64,000 nucleotides of DNA from Thermophilibacter provencensis (GCF_900128445.1 NZ_LT671417.1:1412769-1476768); one strand, 5' to 3'. Shown: positions 31,644-43,129, counted from the stretch's first letter. Notes: a model not told the origin generated them from the sequence alone. A program made the numbers and translations.

Positions 31644-32855
31644 ATGTCGTCGCTCTTCTCGCCGGACGAAAAGAACGTCTTCGGGTACCTCGCTCGCGAG
31701 TTCGAGACGCTTGACGAGCGCCCGCTCGGCGACGTGGACAGCCTGGCGCTCGCGTGCGCCTCGTACTACCGCCTCCCTCCCGAGGCCGCGTCGGCATGGG
31801 GCGCCGAGGGCATGCCCGTGACCGACCTGCTCCGCGCCGACTGGGTCTCCGGGATGACGGAGGGCCTCTGGGACCCTGACGGCCTCTCGCGCCTGCTCGT
31901 CTGCATGGCGGCGAGCCCCCGCCTGCGCGGGGCTCGCGTCTGCCACTACGTCGAGGACTTCGACGAGGCGGCCGAGAAGCAGTTCTCCGCCTGCACGCTG
32001 CTCCTTCCCTCGGGCGGCGCCTACGTCTCCTTTCGTGGGACCGACAACACGCTGGTGGGCTGGCGAGAGGACTTCAACATGGCCTTCGAGACCGGCGTGC
32101 CCTCGCAGCGTGCCGCGACGGACTATCTTGAGCGCGTCGCGGGCCTGGTGGAGGGCCCGCTCTACGTGGGAGGGCACTCCAAGGGCGGCAACCTTGCCGT
32201 CTACGCGGCCTGCACCTGCTCGGACGCGGTCTCCTCGCGGCTCGTTCGCGTCTTCTCTCATGATGGGCCGGGGTTTACCGCAGAGACGCTCGCCTCCGAT
32301 GGCTGGCGCGCCCGCGCGGGCCTCGTGTCGAAGACGGTGCCGCGCTCCTCGCTCATCGGCATGCTCTTCGAGCAGCAGGAGGACTACGCCGTCGTCGACT
32401 CCTCGGTCGTGGGGGTCTCCCAGCACGACCCGTTCTCATGGGTCGTCGAGGGCTCGGACTTCGTCCGGCTCGGGGGGCTCGGACGCGGCGCGGGCTTCGT
32501 GGACGGAACGCTCAACGAGTGGATATCCAGCATGACGCGCGAGGAGCGGGAGGGCTTCGTCGACACGCTCTTCTCGGTGCTCTCCGCGGGCGGGGAGGAC
32601 ACGTTCGCGGCCCTGAGCGACAACTGGCAGACCTCGGTCCCCGCGATGCTTCGCGAGCTCGGTGGCCTCGAGCCCGACCGCCGCGACCACATCATGCGGG
32701 CGCTCGCGATGCTGTTTCGCTCGGCCATTCCCGAGCTCGAGCTCCCGCAGCTGCCCCAGATGCCCGACTTCTCGCTGCCGCAGTTCCCCGACCTCGACGC
32801 CCTGTTCGCGGGTAGAATGGAGGGGGGAGAGGAGCCCAGGGAAGCGGAGGTCTGA
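31644..32855 (+). CDS. Mbeg1-like alpha/beta hydrolase (DUF2974)
   Basis: A 403-residue protein of the DUF2974/Mbeg1-like group, related to lipase class 3. The nucleophile elbow GHSKGGNLAVYAA is near residue 175, preceded by a VSFRGTDNTLVGWREDF segment typical of lipase-3 folds. No signal peptide. The tail carries a Pro/Leu-Pro repeat (LPQLPQMPDFSLPQFPDLD). GAAGGAGG lies before the ATG. It follows uvrB by 39 bases and may share its transcript. The substrate is unknown. Confidence 0.82.
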   Translation: MSSLFSPDEKNVFGYLAREFETLDERPLGDVDSLALACASYYRLPPEAASAWGAEGMPVTDLLRADWVSGMTEGLWDPDGLSRLLVCMAASPRLRGARVCHYVEDFDEAAEKQFSACTLLLPSGGAYVSFRGTDNTLVGWREDFNMAFETGVPSQRAATDYLERVAGLVEGPLYVGGHSKGGNLAVYAACTCSDAVSSRLVRVFSHDGPGFTAETLASDGWRARAGLVSKTVPRSSLIGMLFEQQEDYAVVDSSVVGVSQHDPFSWVVEGSDFVRLGGLGRGAGFVDGTLNEWISSMTREEREGFVDTLFSVLSAGGEDTFAALSDNWQTSVPAMLRELGGLEPDRRDHIMRALAMLFRSAIPELELPQLPQMPDFSLPQFPDLDALFAGRMEGGEEPREAEV

Positions 32856-32856
32856 C

Positions 32857-33141
32857 ATGGCGGCGAAGATCGTGGTGGCATGTGGCTCGGGCGTGGCGAC
32901 CTCCGAGATGGTCGCGGCCAAGATCAGGCGCCTTCTCGCGGACGAGGGCGTCGACGCGGAGGTCGTGGCCGTCGACATCGTCCACGCGGAGGCGGCGCTC
33001 GCCGGGGCCGACGCCTTCGTGCCCGTGGTCAGGCCGGAGCGCGAGTACGACGTCCCCACCGTGAGCGGCGTCGCCTTCCTCACGGGCATGAACCAGGATA
33101 AGGAGCTCGCCCGCCTCCTGGAGCTCGTGCGCGGGGAGTAG
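32857..33141 (+). CDS. Lone PTS IIB component, galactitol type
   Basis: A 94-residue phosphocarrier of the GatB/IIB-galactitol fold. The phosphorylated Cys lies in the N-terminal P-loop CGSGVATSEM (Cys near residue 9). No IIA or IIC gene is found nearby, so it either serves a permease encoded elsewhere or has a signalling role. ATG 32857 follows GCGGAGG one base after the preceding stop, which implies co-transcription with the hydrolase gene. Confidence 0.85.
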   Translation: MAAKIVVACGSGVATSEMVAAKIRRLLADEGVDAEVVAVDIVHAEAALAGADAFVPVVRPEREYDVPTVSGVAFLTGMNQDKELARLLELVRGE

Positions 33142-33146
33142 CCCGG

Positions 33147-33275
33147 CTACCTCATGAGGAGCATCTCGGCCTCTCTGAGCACCTCGTCGGTGAACGTGCA
33201 GCCCGTGAGCGAGAAGCCCATGTGCTCGTAGAACCCGATGGCCCGCGCGTTGTCCTCGAGGTCTCCCCCCGTCAT
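33147..33275 (-). pseudogene. GNAT acetyltransferase remnant (C-terminal end)
   Basis: The 42 codons read the end of a GNAT N-acetyltransferase: NARAIGFYEHMGF is the standard acetyl-CoA-binding/beta-6 region. The N-terminal two thirds are missing, and upstream sequence in this frame has no similarity. No ribosome binding site precedes the ATG. Most likely a decayed gene. Confidence 0.65.
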
Positions 33276-33383
33276 TGGACGAATTTCGATCGAGTCCACC
33301 TCACACCCCCAATCCCGGCGGCAGCCGCCGCCGAAGGATGCGCCCCGTCTTGAGAAGACCGTGGCGGAAGCCTCCGTGCCGTT

Positions 33384-33463
33384 GCCCGCGCCGCCCCGAG
33401 GTCCTTCTCGCGCGACTTCTGCGCAGCAGTGAGCAGCGAGAAGGACCTCGGGGCGGCGCGGGC
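33384..33463. terminator. Perfect 28-bp-arm hairpin abutting a flavoprotein stop codon
   Basis: Bases 33384-33411 are the exact reverse complement of 33436-33463, with a 24-base loop. The arm ends in GGTCCTTCTCGC, so the recurring CCTTCTCG word is present in both orientations. The hairpin touches the minus-strand stop at 33464 and probably terminates that gene, although no T-run follows. Confidence 0.75.
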
Positions 33464-35125
33464 CTACCGCGAGGCGTACGCCGCCACGACCTTCTCGGCG
33501 GCGAGGATGCCGTCCGTGGCGGCGCTCATGATGCCGCCCGCATAGCCTGCGCCCTCTCCGACGGGCCAGAGGCCGCGCACGCCCACGCTCTGCCCGTCGT
33601 CCCCGCGCGTGACGCGCACGGGCGAGCTCGATCGCGTCTCCACCCCCGTGAGCACGGCGTCGGCGGCGTCGAAGCCGCGAAGCCTGCGCCCGAGCATCGG
33701 GATCGCCGCGCGCAGCGTCTCCGTCACGTACCCCGGAAGACACGGCCCCACCTCGCCCCAGGCCACGCCGCGCGGGTAGGTGGGGGTGACGCGGCCTCCC
33801 GCCGAGGATGGCGTGTCGGCGAGGAAGTCCCCCACGAGCTGGGCGGGCGCGACGAATCCGCCGCCGCCCGCCGCGAAGGCCGCGCGCTCGCAGGCGCGCT
33901 GGAGCGCGATGCCGGCGAGAACGTCGTCGCCGGGGAGGTCCTCCGGGAAGACGTTGGCGAGAAGCCCCGAGTTGGCGTTGGTGCCGGCGCGGTCCGAGAG
34001 GCTCATGCCGTTGGTGCAGACGCCGCCCGGCTCGCTTGCGGCGGAGACCACGTAGCCGCCGGGGCACATGCAGAAGGAAAAGGCGCTCCGGCCAGAGGGC
34101 AGGTGGCAGGAGAGCTTGTAGGGGGCGGCGCCGAGGGCGGGATGTCCTGCCGCGGCGCCAAAGAGCGCGCGGTCGATGTCTGTCTGGAGGTGCTCGATGC
34201 GCACGCCCATGGCGAAGGTCTTGCGCTCCATGGGCACGTCGCGCTCGCGCAGGAGCTCGAAGACGTCGCGGGCGGAGTGCCCGCAGGCGAGGACGACGCA
34301 GCTCGTGTGTATGCGCTCCTCGCGCCCCGCACCGTCCGCGCCCGCGGACACGAGCGTCACGGAACGGACCTCGCCGCCCGCGACCTCGAGGTCCGTCATG
34401 CGGCAGCGGCAGCGGACCTCGCCGCCCGCCTCCTCGATTTGCCGCACGATCTCGGTTACCACGGAGGGAAGGACGTCGCTTCCCACATGGGGCTTGGCGT
34501 CCCAGAGGATGTCCGCCCCCGCGCCCGCCGCGACAAACGTCTCCAGGATGAGGCGATGCGCTGCGCTCCTGGTGCCGGTGTTGAGCTTGCCGTCGGAGAA
34601 GGTCCCCGCGCCGCCCACGCCAAACTGGATGTTGCTCTCGGGGTCGAGCTCGCCGGTCTCGTCGTGGCGGCGCACGGCCTCGGTGCGGCGGGCCGCGTCG
34701 TCGCCGCGCTCAACGAGCAGCGGCTCGAGTCCCGCGCGGGCGAGCGAGAGCGCGCAGAAGAGCCCCGCGCACCCGGCGCCCACGACCACGGGCCGGGCCG
34801 CCGGGTGCGCGACGGGGGCGGGAAAGCCGTAGGGGGTCTCCTCCACGACGCGCACGCTCTTGTCGGCGCGCCTCCTGGAGAGGCGGGAGAGCAGGGCGCG
34901 CTCCGCCCCCGCGCCGCCCGCGAGCTCGGCGCGAAGCGTGAACGTGAGCTGGACGTCCCCCCGCTTCCGGGCGTCGATGGATCGCCGGCGCCGCTCGACG
35001 GGGCCGAGGTCCCCCTCGCTCACGCGGAGTCGGCGCGCGAGGGCGCGACGGCACGCGGCGAGCTCGCGGGCGTCTGTGCCGTCGAGCGCCGAGAGCGGTA
35101 TGCGGATTCCGGAGACCTCGAGCAT
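33464..35125 (-). CDS. FAD-dependent dehydrogenase (COG2509-like)
   Basis: A 553-residue flavoprotein of the uncharacterised COG2509 group. An N-terminal domain of about 100 residues (starting MLEVSGIRIPLSALDGTD) precedes the Rossmann fold VVVGAGCAGLFCALSLARAG near residue 112. Family motifs SNIQFGVGGAGTFSDGKL and the C-terminal GEGAGYAGGIMSAATDG are intact. Cytoplasmic; substrate unknown. A gap of 195 bases separates it from the next flavoprotein. That gap holds two TGCGGA(A) words (about 35213 and 35233) and GC-rich runs, with no clear gene. Confidence 0.85.
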   Translation of the reverse strand: MLEVSGIRIPLSALDGTDARELAACRRALARRLRVSEGDLGPVERRRRSIDARKRGDVQLTFTLRAELAGGAGAERALLSRLSRRRADKSVRVVEETPYGFPAPVAHPAARPVVVGAGCAGLFCALSLARAGLEPLLVERGDDAARRTEAVRRHDETGELDPESNIQFGVGGAGTFSDGKLNTGTRSAAHRLILETFVAAGAGADILWDAKPHVGSDVLPSVVTEIVRQIEEAGGEVRCRCRMTDLEVAGGEVRSVTLVSAGADGAGREERIHTSCVVLACGHSARDVFELLRERDVPMERKTFAMGVRIEHLQTDIDRALFGAAAGHPALGAAPYKLSCHLPSGRSAFSFCMCPGGYVVSAASEPGGVCTNGMSLSDRAGTNANSGLLANVFPEDLPGDDVLAGIALQRACERAAFAAGGGGFVAPAQLVGDFLADTPSSAGGRVTPTYPRGVAWGEVGPCLPGYVTETLRAAIPMLGRRLRGFDAADAVLTGVETRSSSPVRVTRGDDGQSVGVRGLWPVGEGAGYAGGIMSAATDGILAAEKVVAAYASR

Positions 35126-35320
35126 GGGCGTCCTTTCGAGCGCGGTGCCCGTCGACTGCGGGCCTTCAGCCGATTGTAGGTGTTTCTTCGACGGGGCCTC
35201 AAGTGCTGCCCATGCGGAAACATTTGGCTACCTGCGGATTTGTCGCGGAGGGGCCCCAACATCCGAGGGGCCAGCGAGGGGCGCCGCCCATCTCCGCAGG
35301 GGGGCGACCGCCGGGGTGCG

Positions 35321-36553
35321 TCAGGCGCGCCGCCTGGCGGCCGCGGCGGCGGCGAGCCCGGCGACGAGGCCGCTCTTCCACGCCCAGGCGAGGTTGAAGC
35401 CACCGCAGGCACCGTCGACGTCAAGCGCCTCGCCGCATGCGAAGAGCCCGGGCAGCCCGCGCGCCTCGAGCGTCTCCGGCGCCCACTGCGCCGTGGCAAG
35501 CCCGCCGCGCGTCACCTGCGCGCGCTCGGGCTCGGCCGGGCCGCTCACGACAAAGCGAAGGTCGCGCGCCCGCCCGACGTCGTCTCCCAGCGCGCGGGCG
35601 ATGACGGGGTCGACGATCCCCGCGCAGCCCCCGGCCGCGCGCGCGAGACGCTGCGCACGGTCCGGGTCCATGCCACAGGTGAGGTCGAGCGAGATGACGT
35701 CTCCCGCCCGCGCCGAGCGAGAGAGGTCGAAGGTCACTATTCCCGAGAGGCCGTATGGCCGAAAGAGCGCCTCGCCCTCCTCGCGCGCCATCTCTGCGCC
35801 GTCCCGCAGCAGCCGGGCGGTCACGTGCGCGCGCCTGCCGTCGAGCTCCGCGAGCGAGACGCGCGCCTCTGCGGGCTCGCAGGCGAGCGAGCAGAGCACG
35901 GGCTCGAGGGGCACGAGCTCAAGGCCGAGGCGGTCGGCCGAGCGCGCGAGCGCGGGGCCGCCGCCGGCGGAGAGCACCGCGCATGAGGACATAACCTGAC
36001 ATTTTCCGCCCATTTTGGGGTCGATTTGGCAGGTTATGCGGCAGCGTCCCCCGCACACCGACACGCCCGCGACCTCGCGGGCGGGCGCAAGCGTCACGCC
36101 GGCCCGCCGCGCCCGGGCAAGAAGGACCTCGCGCACGGAGGCCGCCTGCCGGGAGAGCGGGTAGAGCCTCCCGCCCTCCTCCTCGGCCCAGGCGAGGCCG
36201 CAGCCCTCGAAGAACGCGAGGACGTCCCCGCCGAAGTCAGGCCCGCAGACCGCCTCGACAAACGCGGGGTCGTTGTAGCTCCCCCATGCCGGGGCGGGGC
36301 CGCAGAGCCGCGCGTTCATGAAGTTGCAGCGGCCGTTCCCGGTGGCGAGGATCGTGCGCCCGCAGGTGGGGTCGCGCTCGAGCACCACGACCGACGCGCC
36401 CGCCTCCGCGGCCGCGATGGCGGCCACGAGCCCTGAGGCGCCGCCGCCGACCACGGCCACGTCGTAGGCGTCCGCAACGCGCACGGCGGCCGCGGCCGCG
36501 AGGGCCTCCTCGCGCGCCCGTGACCGCGGGACCCTTCTCGCCTGGCGAGCCAA
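35321..36553 (-). CDS. HI0933/BaiN-like flavoprotein
   Basis: A 410-residue FAD enzyme of the HI0933 family (often annotated aminoacetone oxidase; BaiN is a member). The Rossmann motif is DVAVVGGGASGLVAAIAAAE at about residues 31-50, followed by GRTILATGNGRCNFMNA and the C-terminal LFACGEALDVDGACGGFNLAWAW. The TTG at 36553 lies one base after the mrp stop. A later GTG could be the true start because the first 25 residues are Arg/Ala-rich. Residues about 173-192 come from an AT-rich palindromic stretch unlike the rest of the gene. Confidence 0.82.
   Translation of the reverse strand: MARQARRVPRSRAREEALAAAAAVRVADAYDVAVVGGGASGLVAAIAAAEAGASVVVLERDPTCGRTILATGNGRCNFMNARLCGPAPAWGSYNDPAFVEAVCGPDFGGDVLAFFEGCGLAWAEEEGGRLYPLSRQAASVREVLLARARRAGVTLAPAREVAGVSVCGGRCRITCQIDPKMGGKCQVMSSCAVLSAGGGPALARSADRLGLELVPLEPVLCSLACEPAEARVSLAELDGRRAHVTARLLRDGAEMAREEGEALFRPYGLSGIVTFDLSRSARAGDVISLDLTCGMDPDRAQRLARAAGGCAGIVDPVIARALGDDVGRARDLRFVVSGPAEPERAQVTRGGLATAQWAPETLEARGLPGLFACGEALDVDGACGGFNLAWAWKSGLVAGLAAAAAARRRA
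35991..36037. repeat. AT-rich palindromic insert read in frame within a flavoprotein gene
   Basis: ATAACCTG (35991-35998) and CAGGTTAT (36030-36037) are perfect inverted ends around 31 bases of much lower GC than the gene. On the coding strand it reads IACC-free, in-frame codons giving ITCQIDPKMGGKCQV. The left flank GCATGAGGAC has no inverted partner on the right, which suggests a truncated longer palindrome. Confidence 0.6.
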
Positions 36554-36554
36554 G

Positions 36555-37436
36555 CTACGCGTCCTGGGGACGGTCGCGCAGGGCGTCCACGAACTCCGCC
36601 ACGCTGACCACGGTGTCCACGGCCTCGGAGAGCGTGCCCGCGGGGAGCTCGTCCTCGAAGGTGCCGGCGTCGCACGCCGCGGCGATCTTCGGGTCGATCG
36701 GCAGCTGGCCCAGGGCCTCGATCCCGAAGGCCTCGGCGGTCTCCTTGAGGCGCGAGGGGCCGAAGGGGTAGATCTTCTCGCCGCATCCCGGGCACTCGAC
36801 GTAGGCCATGTTCTCCACCAGGCCGAGCACGGGGACCTGCATCATGTTGGCCATGTTGACGGCCTTGCCCACGACCATCTGGACGAGGTCCTGCGGCGAG
36901 CTCACGATGACGATGCCGTCCACCGGCAGCGACTGGAAGACGGTCAGGGGCACGTCGCCCGTCCCCGGGGGCATGTCCACGAGCAGGTAGTCGAGCTCGC
37001 CCCAGGCGCAGTCCTCCCAGAACTGCTTGATGGCGCCGGCCACCACGGGGCCGCGCCAGATGACGGGGTCGGTCTCGTGCTCGAGCACGAGGTTGGCGCT
37101 CATGACCTCGATGCCGCCCTTGGTGAGGACGGGGACGATGAGCTCGTCAACGCCGCGCGCCCGCGCGCCGGAGAGCCCGAGCATCTTGGGGATGGAGGGG
37201 CCGGTGACGTCCGCGTCCAGGATGCCGACCTTGGCGCCGCGCCGCGCGAGCTCGACGGCGAGCGTGCCGCAGACGAGCGACTTGCCCACGCCGCCCTTGC
37301 CCGAGACCACGCCGATCACGTGGCGGACGTTTGAGTAGTCGTTCTGCTTGAAGAACTCCGGGCCCTGGGGCTGCTTCTGTCCGTGCAGCACCTCGTCGAC
37401 CTCCTGGCGGAGCCGCTCCTGATCGCTCTGTTCCAT
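36555..37436 (-). CDS. Mrp/NBP35-family Fe-S cluster carrier ATPase
   Basis: A 293-residue ParA-like ATPase of the Mrp/ApbC/NBP35 family, which carries and delivers 4Fe-4S clusters. The deviant Walker A is SGKGGVGKSLV (about residue 46), switch motifs include ILDADVTGPSIP and LVDMPPGTGDV, and the cluster-binding pair is CPGCG near residue 215. There is no N-terminal DUF59 domain. GAGGAGAGGA precedes the ATG. Upstream of two flavoprotein genes on the same strand. Confidence 0.9.
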   Translation of the reverse strand: MEQSDQERLRQEVDEVLHGQKQPQGPEFFKQNDYSNVRHVIGVVSGKGGVGKSLVCGTLAVELARRGAKVGILDADVTGPSIPKMLGLSGARARGVDELIVPVLTKGGIEVMSANLVLEHETDPVIWRGPVVAGAIKQFWEDCAWGELDYLLVDMPPGTGDVPLTVFQSLPVDGIVIVSSPQDLVQMVVGKAVNMANMMQVPVLGLVENMAYVECPGCGEKIYPFGPSRLKETAEAFGIEALGQLPIDPKIAAACDAGTFEDELPAGTLSEAVDTVVSVAEFVDALRDRPQDA

Positions 37437-37573
37437 GGGATTCCTCTCCTCGGCGCCGCTTGGCGGCGCGCGTGTTCGACGTCTCGATTCTACCCAAGAG
37501 GCGGCCGCGAATGCCTCATACTAGGAAGAACAGGCGCCCCGCACGTCGGGGCCGGCGCAAGGAGGGAGACACC

Positions 37574-38038
37574 ATGATCTTCTCGTCAATCGAGCACGTG
37601 CGGGACAACGACCTCTCCGCGGCGCGCTTTGCCAAGGCGCTCGCGTTCCTCGCCCGGGAGGACCTCGCCGCGCTCGCGCCCGGCCGCCACGAGATCGACG
37701 GCGACGAGGTCTTCGCCAACGTCCAGGAGCTCGTGACCGTCCCGGCGGGGGAGAAGAGCTACGAGGCCCATCGTCGCTACGCCGACATCCACTACGTGGT
37801 CAGCGGGACCGAGCTCATCTGCGTCGCGCCGGTCGGCGAGTGCGAGCCGGTGGGGGAGTTCTCAGAGGCGGACGACTTCGGCCTCTTCACCCCCGGCGAC
37901 CGCGAGGCGAGCGCCGTCCTGCGCGCGGGCGACCTCGTGGTGACGCCCCCGTGCGACGCCCACAAGCCCGGATGCTGCCCGGCGGGCGCGGAGCCGGCGC
38001 CGCTCAGGAAGATCTGCGTGAAGGTGCTCGTTGACTAG
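37574..38038 (+). CDS. YhcH/YjgK/YiaL family protein
   Basis: A 154-residue cupin-fold protein of the YhcH/YjgK/YiaL group, whose members sit in sialic acid and other sugar pathways. HRRYADIHYVVSGTE and the metal-binding-like PCDAHKPG are the conserved stretches. ATG 37574 follows GGAGGGA. No sugar genes are nearby, so the substrate cannot be inferred. Its end overlaps the next gene's TTG start by 8 bases. Confidence 0.85.
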   Translation: MIFSSIEHVRDNDLSAARFAKALAFLAREDLAALAPGRHEIDGDEVFANVQELVTVPAGEKSYEAHRRYADIHYVVSGTELICVAPVGECEPVGEFSEADDFGLFTPGDREASAVLRAGDLVVTPPCDAHKPGCCPAGAEPAPLRKICVKVLVD

Positions 38039-39131
38039 CGGGTCGGCCGGCGCGCCGACGTCCGTCCCGCGCGGCGACGACTGGGGATGCGGCTGCGGGC
38101 CGAACTGCTTCACGCTCGACGGCGACGGATTCACCTGCCGCCGGGTGCTCGACGAGCCGGAGGTCTGGCGCGTGGAGCTGCTCATGCACGACACCTTCCT
38201 GCCCTCGGTCAACGCCTTCGTGGTGCTCGACGGCGGTGACGCGCTCGTGGTGGACGCCGGCACGCCGGACGAGTTCAACGACACCAGGCTCATGCGGGCG
38301 CTCGTGGGGCTCGGGGTGGACCCCGCGCGCACCACGCTCTTCTGCACGCACGCGCACATCGACCACACCGGCCTCGCCCGCGAGCTCTCCGAGGCGGGCG
38401 CGAGCGTGCTCGTGCCCGAGGGCGTGCTCGCCGACATGCGACGCTTCGCCGTGCCCGCCTGGCGTGACGGGATGGTCGCGCGCATGCGCGCCGAGGGCGC
38501 CGGCGACGCCGAGGCGGCCGAGCTCGCTGACGTGATCTGGGACCACGTCCTCAACTTCGAGAGCGAGGGGATAGGCTTTTCCGTCGTGGCCGCGGGCGAC
38601 GCGGTCTGCTGCGGCCGCTGGTCGTTCGAGGTCGTCCCGGCGCCCGGCCACACCGTCGGGCAGTGCGTGCTCTGGGAGCCCGCGCGGCGCGTGGCGTTTC
38701 TCGGCGACGCCGTGCTCTTCCTCTGCTCGACGTGCATCGGCTTCTGGGACGAGGGTGAGGACCCCATAGGCGCGCAGCTCGCCACGCTCGACCGGCTGGC
38801 CGCGCTCGGGGTCGAGCACGCCTTCATGGGGCACGGCCTCCAGGAGGGTCCGCTCGACGAGCGGTGCCGCGCCAACGCCGCGCACCACGAGCGCCGCAGC
38901 GCCCGCGCGCTCGCGGCCATCCGCGAGGCGCCGGGACGGACGGGCTTCGAGCTGGTGAGCGCCATGGGCTGGCGCGCGCCCTTCGACCGCTGGTCGGAGA
39001 CGCCGGCCCTGACGCGGTGGTTCCTCGTGTCCGAGAGCATCGCTCACCTCGACCACCTCGTGGCCACCGGTTCCGCGCGCCGCGAGAGGGACGGCGAGGG
39101 AGTAAGCCGCTACTATCCCTCCGAGGCATAG
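38031..39131 (+). CDS. MBL-fold metallohydrolase
   Basis: A 366-residue metallo-beta-lactamase-fold hydrolase. The metal site motif is THAHIDHTG (about residue 104), with APGHTVGQ near 205, GDAVLF near 225 and FMGHG near 265. The C-terminal 90 residues form a helical extension resembling a winged-helix. A Cys-rich N-terminal segment (GCGCGPNCF) is unusual. The TTG start overlaps the preceding gene, and a leaderless or re-initiated start is likely. Substrate unknown. Confidence 0.82.
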   Translation: MTSGSAGAPTSVPRGDDWGCGCGPNCFTLDGDGFTCRRVLDEPEVWRVELLMHDTFLPSVNAFVVLDGGDALVVDAGTPDEFNDTRLMRALVGLGVDPARTTLFCTHAHIDHTGLARELSEAGASVLVPEGVLADMRRFAVPAWRDGMVARMRAEGAGDAEAAELADVIWDHVLNFESEGIGFSVVAAGDAVCCGRWSFEVVPAPGHTVGQCVLWEPARRVAFLGDAVLFLCSTCIGFWDEGEDPIGAQLATLDRLAALGVEHAFMGHGLQEGPLDERCRANAAHHERRSARALAAIREAPGRTGFELVSAMGWRAPFDRWSETPALTRWFLVSESIAHLDHLVATGSARRERDGEGVSRYYPSEA

Positions 39132-39151
39132 GCCCCCCTGCACGCCCCGCA

Positions 39152-39165
39152 CGAACACGTGTTGC
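39152..39165. promoter_or_regulatory. LexA (SOS) box upstream of uvrA
   Basis: CGAACACGTGTTGC matches 13 of 14 positions of the Gram-positive LexA consensus CGAAC-RNRY-GTTYC. It lies 94 bases before the uvrA ATG. TAGACT at 39217-39222 is a possible -10 box further downstream. Confidence 0.75.
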
Positions 39166-39259
39166 ACGATCCGTGGAGGCGGGGGCAGCCTGCGGACCAA
39201 GGAGACGCCGCTCGTCTAGACTGTGATGCGTCAAATTCTCTTGAGTGCAGGAGGGGCGC

Positions 39260-42133
<2,874 letters not shown>

Positions 42134-42140
42134 GCCGGCC

Positions 42141-42641
42141 GTGGCGCGCAGGGAGAAGTTCCAGAAGACCAACGCCATGCGGGAGCTCGAGGCCGCCGGC
42201 GTTCCCTTCTCGTACGAGACCTACGAGGTCGACGAGACGGACACGTCGAGCGAGCTTGGCCTGCACATCGCCCGGATGCTCGGCGAGGACCCCGCGGCGA
42301 GCTTCAAGACGCTCGTCTGCGTGGCGCCGGCGGGCGGGCACGTGGTCTGCTGCATCCCCGTGGCAGACGAGCTCGACCTCAAGAAGGCCGCCGTGGCCGC
42401 GGGCGAGAAGAGCCTCGCGCTCATGCACGTCCGCGACCTCGAGCCCACGACGGGCTACGTCCGCGGCGGGTGCTCGCCGGTGGGCATGAAGCGGAGGTTT
42501 CCCACCCTCATCGACGAGACGGCCCAGCTCTTCGACGAGATCCACGTCTCGGGCGGCAGGCGCGGCCTGAGCCTCGTCCTCGCCCCCGACGACCTCGCCG
42601 GCTTCTGCGAGGCGTCGTTCGCCGACATCGTGCGCGGCTAG
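42141..42641 (+). CDS. ybaK: Cys-tRNA(Pro)/Cys-tRNA(Cys) deacylase, YbaK family
   Basis: A 166-residue trans-editing enzyme of the YbaK/ProX/EbsC fold, which hydrolyses mischarged Cys-tRNA(Pro). Conserved motifs: KTNAMRELEAAGVPF, SFKTLVCV, AVAAGEKSLALM and GYVRGGCSPVGMK. A GTG start at 42141 lies 7 bases after the uvrA stop with no strong ribosome binding site, so re-initiation after uvrA is likely. Confidence 0.9.
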   Translation: MARREKFQKTNAMRELEAAGVPFSYETYEVDETDTSSELGLHIARMLGEDPAASFKTLVCVAPAGGHVVCCIPVADELDLKKAAVAAGEKSLALMHVRDLEPTTGYVRGGCSPVGMKRRFPTLIDETAQLFDEIHVSGGRRGLSLVLAPDDLAGFCEASFADIVRG

Positions 42642-42682
42642 CGGGGCGCTCGGCCCGGGGCCGGCCCCGGGCCGGCGTGGTG

Positions 42683-43129
42683 CTAGCCTCCCACGACCAC
42701 CTCGTCGCAGCGGTTGACGATGAGCTGGACGGCCGGCCCGCCGGGGCAGCCGACCTCGCGGGCGTACCACCCGAGCCCCCCGGCAGGGCCCGCGAGCGCG
42801 TCGGCGAGCTCGTCCCAGGCGGGCTCGCACCCCGGGATGCCCCGCTCGTCCCCGCCGTCCCCCTCGTCGAGGAAGTGCTCGAGGAACGCGCGCTCCGCCG
42901 TCCGCGCCGCCCCCTCGTCCGCGTCGCCGGCATCGGGGACGTCCTCGAGCGCGTGCTCGAGGGTCCGCATCATGACGATCCTCCTCACGTCACGGGCGAA
43001 TGCGGGGTCCGCCGCCCGCTCCGGGTCGGCCGCTATCACGATCGCGTCCGCCGGGTAGTCGCGCTCGTCCTCCCTCTGCCGGTCCTCGAACCTCACGCCC
43101 ACGCGCGCCCTTCTCCAGTACAGCCCCAT
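42683..43129 (-). CDS. Acidic hypothetical protein
   Basis: A 148-residue acidic protein, rich in Asp, Glu and Ala, without membrane helices or a known motif. Trp/Arg-rich N-terminus MGLYWRRARVGVRFE; the C-terminus ends NRCDEVVVGG. AAGGGAG lies 6 bases before the ATG. It is convergent with ybaK. I do not recognise a family. GC-rich third positions and the ribosome binding site support a real gene. Confidence 0.6.
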   Translation of the reverse strand: MGLYWRRARVGVRFEDRQREDERDYPADAIVIAADPERAADPAFARDVRRIVMMRTLEHALEDVPDAGDADEGAARTAERAFLEHFLDEGDGGDERGIPGCEPAWDELADALAGPAGGLGWYAREVGCPGGPAVQLIVNRCDEVVVGG

